64,000 nucleotides of DNA from Streptomyces aureus (GTDB lineage: Bacteria > Actinomycetota > Actinomycetes > Streptomycetales > Streptomycetaceae): NCBI RefSeq assembly GCF_000725495.1, contig NZ_JNZD01000004.1:806001-870000 (forward strand). The letters run 5' to 3'. How positions within the stretch are numbered: the stretch's first letter is position 1; every line of letters starts with the position of its first letter. Below are positions 59,866-64,000 of the stretch, piece by piece. The notes beneath the pieces were generated by a model. It did no database searches and had not been told where the DNA came from. It saw nothing but the letters and a program-made list of their open reading frames with translations. A program made the position numbers and the translations under genes.

Positions 59866-62622
59866 TCAGCCGTCGGACTCCGACCCCGGCAGATAGGCAC
59901 CGGGCACGTCCTCGGGCGCGTAGACCGTGTGCTCACCGGGGTACGGCTTGGTCCACCCGTGCGTCTGGTACCAGGTGAAGTGGTTCATCTGCGCGGGGTT
60001 GGCGAAGTCGGGAACGGCGTTCGGCCCGGTCAGCCGCTGGTGCGTCCTCCAGGTGTCCCACTTCGCCGCGAGGGCCTTCTTGTCCGCCGGCACCTTCGCC
60101 GACGGCACCGGCGCGGCCGCCGGGTCCTGCGGCGCCGGGGTGTCCAGGCCGCAGGAGGGGGCGGTCTTGAGGCCGTCGGTCAGCGAGGTCCGGTTGGGCA
60201 GTGCCGTGAACGGGGTGAGGTCCGGCTTCCCGGTGAACGCGGCGCGCATGGGCGTGGCCGCGCTGTCCTTCTGGTTCATGGGGTGCATGCCGAGGATCTG
60301 CTCGATGGTGCGGATCAGCGTGATCTGCGAGTAGTAGTGGCTGTCGACGAGGCCGTGGCGGGCCCAGGGGCTGATGATCTGGATCGGGGCCCGGTGGCCG
60401 TCGACGTGGTCGAGACCGGCCTGGGAGTCGTCCTCGACGACGAAGACCGCCGAGTCCTTCCAGTACGTGCTGTGCGAGATCTCGTCGACGATCCTGCCGG
60501 TCGCGAGGTCGTTGTCCGCCACCTGCGCGGCCGCGTTCGCCGGACCGCCGGTGTGGTCGCTGGAGAGCCAGAACATGTTCAGGTTCGCGGGACCGTTCTT
60601 CTCGAAGTCGCGCTTCCAGATCTCCTCCCGGTAGATGTCCGGGACGCTGGTGTCGAACTTCGCGAAGCCGTGCACCGAGACGTCGTTGAGCGAGGGGATC
60701 GGCGAGGAGGAGTTCAGCGTGTACGCGGTGTCCTGTCCCGTCGACCTCATGTTCCTGGCGTCGCAGTACAGGTTCTGCCAGCTGGCGTCGGCCGGTTTGG
60801 TGAGGAACTGCTGGAACTCCCCGTAGTCCCGGGCGGAGTTGCCCGCCGCCTGCGCTCCGGTCCACAGGAAGCCGGTCCGCTGGTGGCCGAGGGCGTCGTC
60901 CTCGGTGTCGTAACTGCGGCCGTACTCACCGGCGGAGGACTCGGTGTACTCCGGATCGTCCGCCTGCATCAGCCAGTTGTGCCCCTCGGCCGAGTTGGTG
61001 CCGATGTCGTACGTGTTGTCGTACAGCCCGAACTGCCTGGCCAGGGCATGCTGGTTGGGGGTGACGTTCTCGCCGAACTGGGCCAGCGACGGGTCGCCGT
61101 TGCCCTCGGGGACGTCGCCGAAGACCTGGTCGTAGGTGCGGTTCTCCTTGACGATCAGGAAGACGTGCTTGATCGTCGACGGGTCGCCGAGGCGCACCGG
61201 GACGGGCACCGGCTTCGCGTGGCTCTTCCCCTTGGCCCGCGCCACCGACCCGGCGGTCCAGCCGTTCTGCCGGAAGACCTTGGCCGTCTCGGCCCGGATG
61301 ACGCTGTCGTCGGGCAGCGTGAACCGCTGAACGCTGGACGTCGTGTCGTGGGTGGCGTGCCCGGCGGCGGTGGTGATCCGGCGGGCGTCGACACCACGGG
61401 TGTTGGAGACGACGACCTCGTCGCCGACGGTGGCGATCTCCGCGGGAAAGTAGTCCGTCGGGAGCAGTCCGACGTAGCGGACCGGGTCCTGCGGGGACCG
61501 GTAGCGGTACACGGCCACCGCGTTGGCGCGGCCGAGCGTGACCAGCAGCCGGCCGTCGTCGGTGAGCGTCACCGCGTCGGGCTCGTAGCCCACCGACGCC
61601 TCCGGCCACGGCTGGGTCGCGATGGTCTGGACGACCTTGTTCCGGGTGGTGTCGATCACCGACACGTCGTTGGTGGCGGTGTTGGTGACGAACAGCGCCC
61701 TGCCCTTGGCGTACAGGGCGGTCGGATGCAGTCCGACGGGGATGCTCGTGACGGCGGCCGACGGGTCCGACGGGTCGATGACACTGACGGTGCCGGTGGT
61801 CGTGGCGGCCGTGACGGGGTCGGCCGGGACCTGGGTGTCGTACGAGTTGATGGTGGTGTCGCCGGGCCGCGCCGGGCGTCCGCCCTCGTTGCTGACGTAG
61901 AGTCTGCCGCCCGCCTCGGCCAGGTCGCGCGGGGCGTTGCCCACGTTCCAGCTCTGCCGGACGGTCCCGGTGGCGGCGTCGATGGCGACCACCCGGTTCT
62001 GCCCGTTGACCGCGGAGTAGACGGTGGAGCCGTCGGGCGAGAACACCGCGGCGCCCACGAGCGCGTGCTTGGTGCCGTCGGCGGCGATCGGGACGGACAC
62101 CGGGTCGGTGACACTGCCGTCGGCGGTCACGGTGAAGCGGGTGTAGCCGTCGGTCTGGCCGAGCCAGAGCTGTGAGCCGTCGGGCGAGTACGTAGGGCCT
62201 TCCTGGCCCACGCTGTTGCCGCCGATGCGCGGGACGGAGGACGCGGAGCTGCCGACGAGCTGCTGCACCTTCCAGCTCTTGAGGTCGACGATCGCGAGGG
62301 CGCTGCCGCCGTCGGTGACCGAGGCCGCGACGTGGGTGCCGTCGGGGCTGACCGAGGACGACATGATCTTGCCGTTCTGGAGGACGAGCCGGTCGCCGTA
62401 CGGGGCGATGTACTGGTCGCTGGAGACGACCTGGCCGCGGTCGGTGACCTGGCCGACCTGGTCGCTGCCGAACTGGCCGGTCCCGGCGAACGCGGCCCCG
62501 GTGGCGACGAGGGCGAGCACGGCGGTGCCCGCCGTCAGCAGAGGTATCCGTCGTCCGGCGTGTCTGCCGAGAGGACTCGACCGGCCCTGGCCGGCGTTCC
62601 GTCGGCGACGCGTTACCTGCAT
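59866..62622 (-). CDS. secreted beta-propeller/phosphoesterase fusion (YncE-alkaline phosphatase family)
   Basis: 918 residues. Basic N-region, then a membrane or signal helix (about 27-48). About 400 residues form a YncE-like beta-propeller (NVGNAPRDLAEAGGRLYVSN, VTNTATNDVSVIDTTRNKVV). The C-terminal half is a phosphoesterase (PF04185 type): TIKHVFLIVKENRTYDQVFG near 490 and EDDSQAGLDHVDGHRAPIQI for metal binding. Combined proteins of this type are common in actinobacteria; substrate unknown, likely a phospholipid or nucleotide outside the cell. Starts four bases after the permease stop. Confidence 0.88.
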   Translation of the reverse strand: MQVTRRRRNAGQGRSSPLGRHAGRRIPLLTAGTAVLALVATGAAFAGTGQFGSDQVGQVTDRGQVVSSDQYIAPYGDRLVLQNGKIMSSSVSPDGTHVAASVTDGGSALAIVDLKSWKVQQLVGSSASSVPRIGGNSVGQEGPTYSPDGSQLWLGQTDGYTRFTVTADGSVTDPVSVPIAADGTKHALVGAAVFSPDGSTVYSAVNGQNRVVAIDAATGTVRQSWNVGNAPRDLAEAGGRLYVSNEGGRPARPGDTTINSYDTQVPADPVTAATTTGTVSVIDPSDPSAAVTSIPVGLHPTALYAKGRALFVTNTATNDVSVIDTTRNKVVQTIATQPWPEASVGYEPDAVTLTDDGRLLVTLGRANAVAVYRYRSPQDPVRYVGLLPTDYFPAEIATVGDEVVVSNTRGVDARRITTAAGHATHDTTSSVQRFTLPDDSVIRAETAKVFRQNGWTAGSVARAKGKSHAKPVPVPVRLGDPSTIKHVFLIVKENRTYDQVFGDVPEGNGDPSLAQFGENVTPNQHALARQFGLYDNTYDIGTNSAEGHNWLMQADDPEYTESSAGEYGRSYDTEDDALGHQRTGFLWTGAQAAGNSARDYGEFQQFLTKPADASWQNLYCDARNMRSTGQDTAYTLNSSSPIPSLNDVSVHGFAKFDTSVPDIYREEIWKRDFEKNGPANLNMFWLSSDHTGGPANAAAQVADNDLATGRIVDEISHSTYWKDSAVFVVEDDSQAGLDHVDGHRAPIQIISPWARHGLVDSHYYSQITLIRTIEQILGMHPMNQKDSAATPMRAAFTGKPDLTPFTALPNRTSLTDGLKTAPSCGLDTPAPQDPAAAPVPSAKVPADKKALAAKWDTWRTHQRLTGPNAVPDFANPAQMNHFTWYQTHGWTKPYPGEHTVYAPEDVPGAYLPGSESDG

Positions 62623-62626
62623 GGAG

Positions 62627-64000
62627 TCATCCCTTCGAGGTGGCGAGCAGGTCGACGTCTCCGTCGAACTGCCACAGCGGGTTCGGTGCGTCCCCGGCCG
62701 GGGTGCGGACCAGGAAGTAGCCGTTCACCTCCTTCGGTCCGTCGCCGTCGGCCATGAATCGGCCGTCCGGGCCGATGTCGAGCTGGTAGACGGCCGTCCC
62801 CACGGCGTCCACGCCCGGGAGGTGCCAGGAGACGACACAGCGCCAGTCGTTGCCCGGCCCCTCGGCCGCGACCCTGACGCTGCCCTTGTCGCAGTCCGCG
62901 GTGACCCTCAACTGCGCCTCCGTGACGGCGGGGCGGCCCAGCTGGCGGGTCTGGAGCCGGTAGAGGTGGGCGAACGCCGTCGCGGCCGCGCGCTGCACCT
63001 TGTCCTGTTCGATCCCGGAGCCGGTGGCCCCGGTGGTGGCGCCGACGGCCACGGCCGTCGCGGCGGCGAGGGCGACGAGCGGCAGGACGCCCGCGGTGAC
63101 CGCGCCGCGGCCCGGCCCGTCGTGGGCGGTGTCGGTGAAGTCCCGCCGCATGAACAGCAGATAGGCCGAGACGGTCGCGGTCAGCGCCCACAGCAGGCCG
63201 GCCGCGATGCCGATGAGGAGCGGGCCGAGCTGCACGGGGCTGGTGAACAGCCCGTTCCAGGCGATGAAGGCGTACCCGGGCAGGGCGAGCCGCACGGCCA
63301 CGGGCACCGGCATCATCTGCGCGAGCTGCATCCCGAGCGCGACGATCGCCGGCAGCAGCAGACCCATCGGGGAGCGTCCGAGCGTGACGGAACCGAGCAG
63401 TCCCACGGCCGCCAGGGCCAGGGTCGGGGCGAGGACGCAGACCCAGGCGAGCAGCACCCCGCCGGCCGCCTCCGCCGGGGTCAGCGAGTGACCGTCCAGG
63501 CCGACGAGGGGCTGGTCGCCGATCGCGAGGACCCCGCCCGCGGTACTGGAGGCGACGAGTCCGGCCACGAGCAGCAGCAGGACGGTGAGCCCGGCCAGTG
63601 CCTTGGCGGCGAACACGCGGCGCGGCGAGCGGACGGCGACGAGCAGATGGCGCCAGGTGCCGAGCCGGTCCTCGGAGGCGAACACGTCACCGGCGACGAC
63701 CGAGGTCAGCAACGGGAGCGCCCAGGTGCCCGCGAAGCTGAGCACGACCAGCGGTCCCGCCCACCCGGTGGCGTGCATCCAGCGTCCAAAGAGGGTGTCG
63801 ACGGGAAGCGTGCTCTGCTGCCCGACCGCGGCGACGAACAGTCCCGGCGCGGTCCAGCAGGCGAGGACCAGCAGGCGGATCCGCCATTGCGAGACGAGCT
63901 TGACCAGCTCGAAGCGGTAGACACGGGTGACCGGGACGACGGGGGCCGCGGCGGTTTCCTCGTCCGGCCCGGATTCCTCGAGACCGGTGTCCTCGGCCGT
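62627..64000 (-). CDS. ABC-2-type permease, N-terminus beyond right window edge
   Basis: The frame stays open from the stop at 62627 to the right edge; reading on past the ATG at 63778 gives coherent protein (VTRVYRFELVKLVSQWRIRL, LLVLACWTAPGLFVAAVGQQ), so the true start lies outside the window. About 457 codons are visible. Six or more membrane helices and motifs such as VVAGDVFASEDRLGTWRHLL identify an ABC-2 family permease. The C-terminal 130 residues form a soluble extracytoplasmic domain. An ATPase gene is expected upstream, outside the window. Probably in one operon with the phosphoesterase gene. Confidence 0.82.
   Translation of the reverse strand, partial: TAEDTGLEESGPDEETAAAPVVPVTRVYRFELVKLVSQWRIRLLVLACWTAPGLFVAAVGQQSTLPVDTLFGRWMHATGWAGPLVVLSFAGTWALPLLTSVVAGDVFASEDRLGTWRHLLVAVRSPRRVFAAKALAGLTVLLLLVAGLVASSTAGGVLAIGDQPLVGLDGHSLTPAEAAGGVLLAWVCVLAPTLALAAVGLLGSVTLGRSPMGLLLPAIVALGMQLAQMMPVPVAVRLALPGYAFIAWNGLFTSPVQLGPLLIGIAAGLLWALTATVSAYLLFMRRDFTDTAHDGPGRGAVTAGVLPLVALAAATAVAVGATTGATGSGIEQDKVQRAAATAFAHLYRLQTRQLGRPAVTEAQLRVTADCDKGSVRVAAEGPGNDWRCVVSWHLPGVDAVGTAVYQLDIGPDGRFMADGDGPKEVNGYFLVRTPAGDAPNPLWQFDGDVDLLATSKG

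Noticed and set aside
59929..62175. 748-residue plus-strand frame opposite the phosphoesterase gene
   Set aside because: Antisense shadow; the minus frame has clear propeller and phosphoesterase motifs.

Overview
The window is high-GC actinobacterial DNA, almost certainly from a Streptomyces chromosome. The evidence is the pervasive third-position G/C, many GTG starts, GTGA/ATGA start-stop overlaps, Tat and lipoprotein signals, CUT1 sugar uptake without its own ATPase, a chitinase promoter with DasR-like boxes, DUF5994, MAB_1171c and GAF-ANTAR families, and a rare TTA codon. I see no rRNA, tRNA, CRISPR array, transposase or phage gene. It reads as accessory chromosome-arm DNA.

Layout. 1-2.9 kb: a DUF2510 gene cut by the left edge, a Tat-exported phospholipase C and a small DUF3592-like membrane protein. 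2.9-17.7 kb: a loosely packed stress/signalling island holding a STAS anti-sigma antagonist, a GNAT-like protein, a GAF-PP2C phosphatase, a hemolysin III protein, two tandem GAF-ANTAR regulators, an SPFH protein, DUF5994 genes and small membrane proteins. This island is full of decaying duplicates: a STAS promoter plus 5' end, two DUF5994 fragments sharing one internal deletion, a small WWED membrane protein, and the start of the Rieske oxygenase gene. Conserved leaders upstream of DUF5994 genes resemble sigma-B promoters. 17.8-23.3 kb: a Rieske oxygenase, a divergent IclR regulator and an SsuABC/TauABC-type importer. 23.4-29.7 kb: an alpha-glucosidase with a CUT1 importer and a LacI regulator.

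29.9-36.0 kb: a trans-4-hydroxy-L-proline catabolic set (GntR/FCD regulator, proline-racemase-family epimerase, DHDPS-family deaminase, three-subunit dehydrogenase), with three ATGTCAC sites that may mark the GntR regulon. 36.2-40.0 kb: a ribbon-helix-helix regulator preceded by a striking run of 10-bp-phased half-sites and a 19-bp palindrome, then a DUF4097 protein and a DrrAB-type exporter. 40.1-45.9 kb: a polyamine-type potADBC operon with a divergent GntR gene overlapping a soluble Cache-domain gene. 45.9-49.3 kb: a stand-alone MmyB-type ligand domain divergent from an XRE / ImmA-IrrE peptidase / MAB_1171c membrane-protein trio, with a 20-bp palindrome between them and a TTA codon in the peptidase gene.

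49.3-64 kb: an alpha/beta hydrolase, a small conserved protein, a Sfp-type phosphopantetheinyl transferase overlapping a metallophosphoesterase, a divergent ATP-grasp enzyme, a large M48-like membrane protease coupled to a small partner, a secreted CBM-FN3-GH18 chitinase with two DasR-like boxes, and a secreted beta-propeller/phosphoesterase downstream of an ABC-2 permease cut by the right edge.

The strongest candidates for undescribed biology are the phased operator array at 36251-36330 with the operon it appears to control, and the XRE/ImmA/MAB_1171c trio. Functional calls rest on family recognition by eye; no database search was run.
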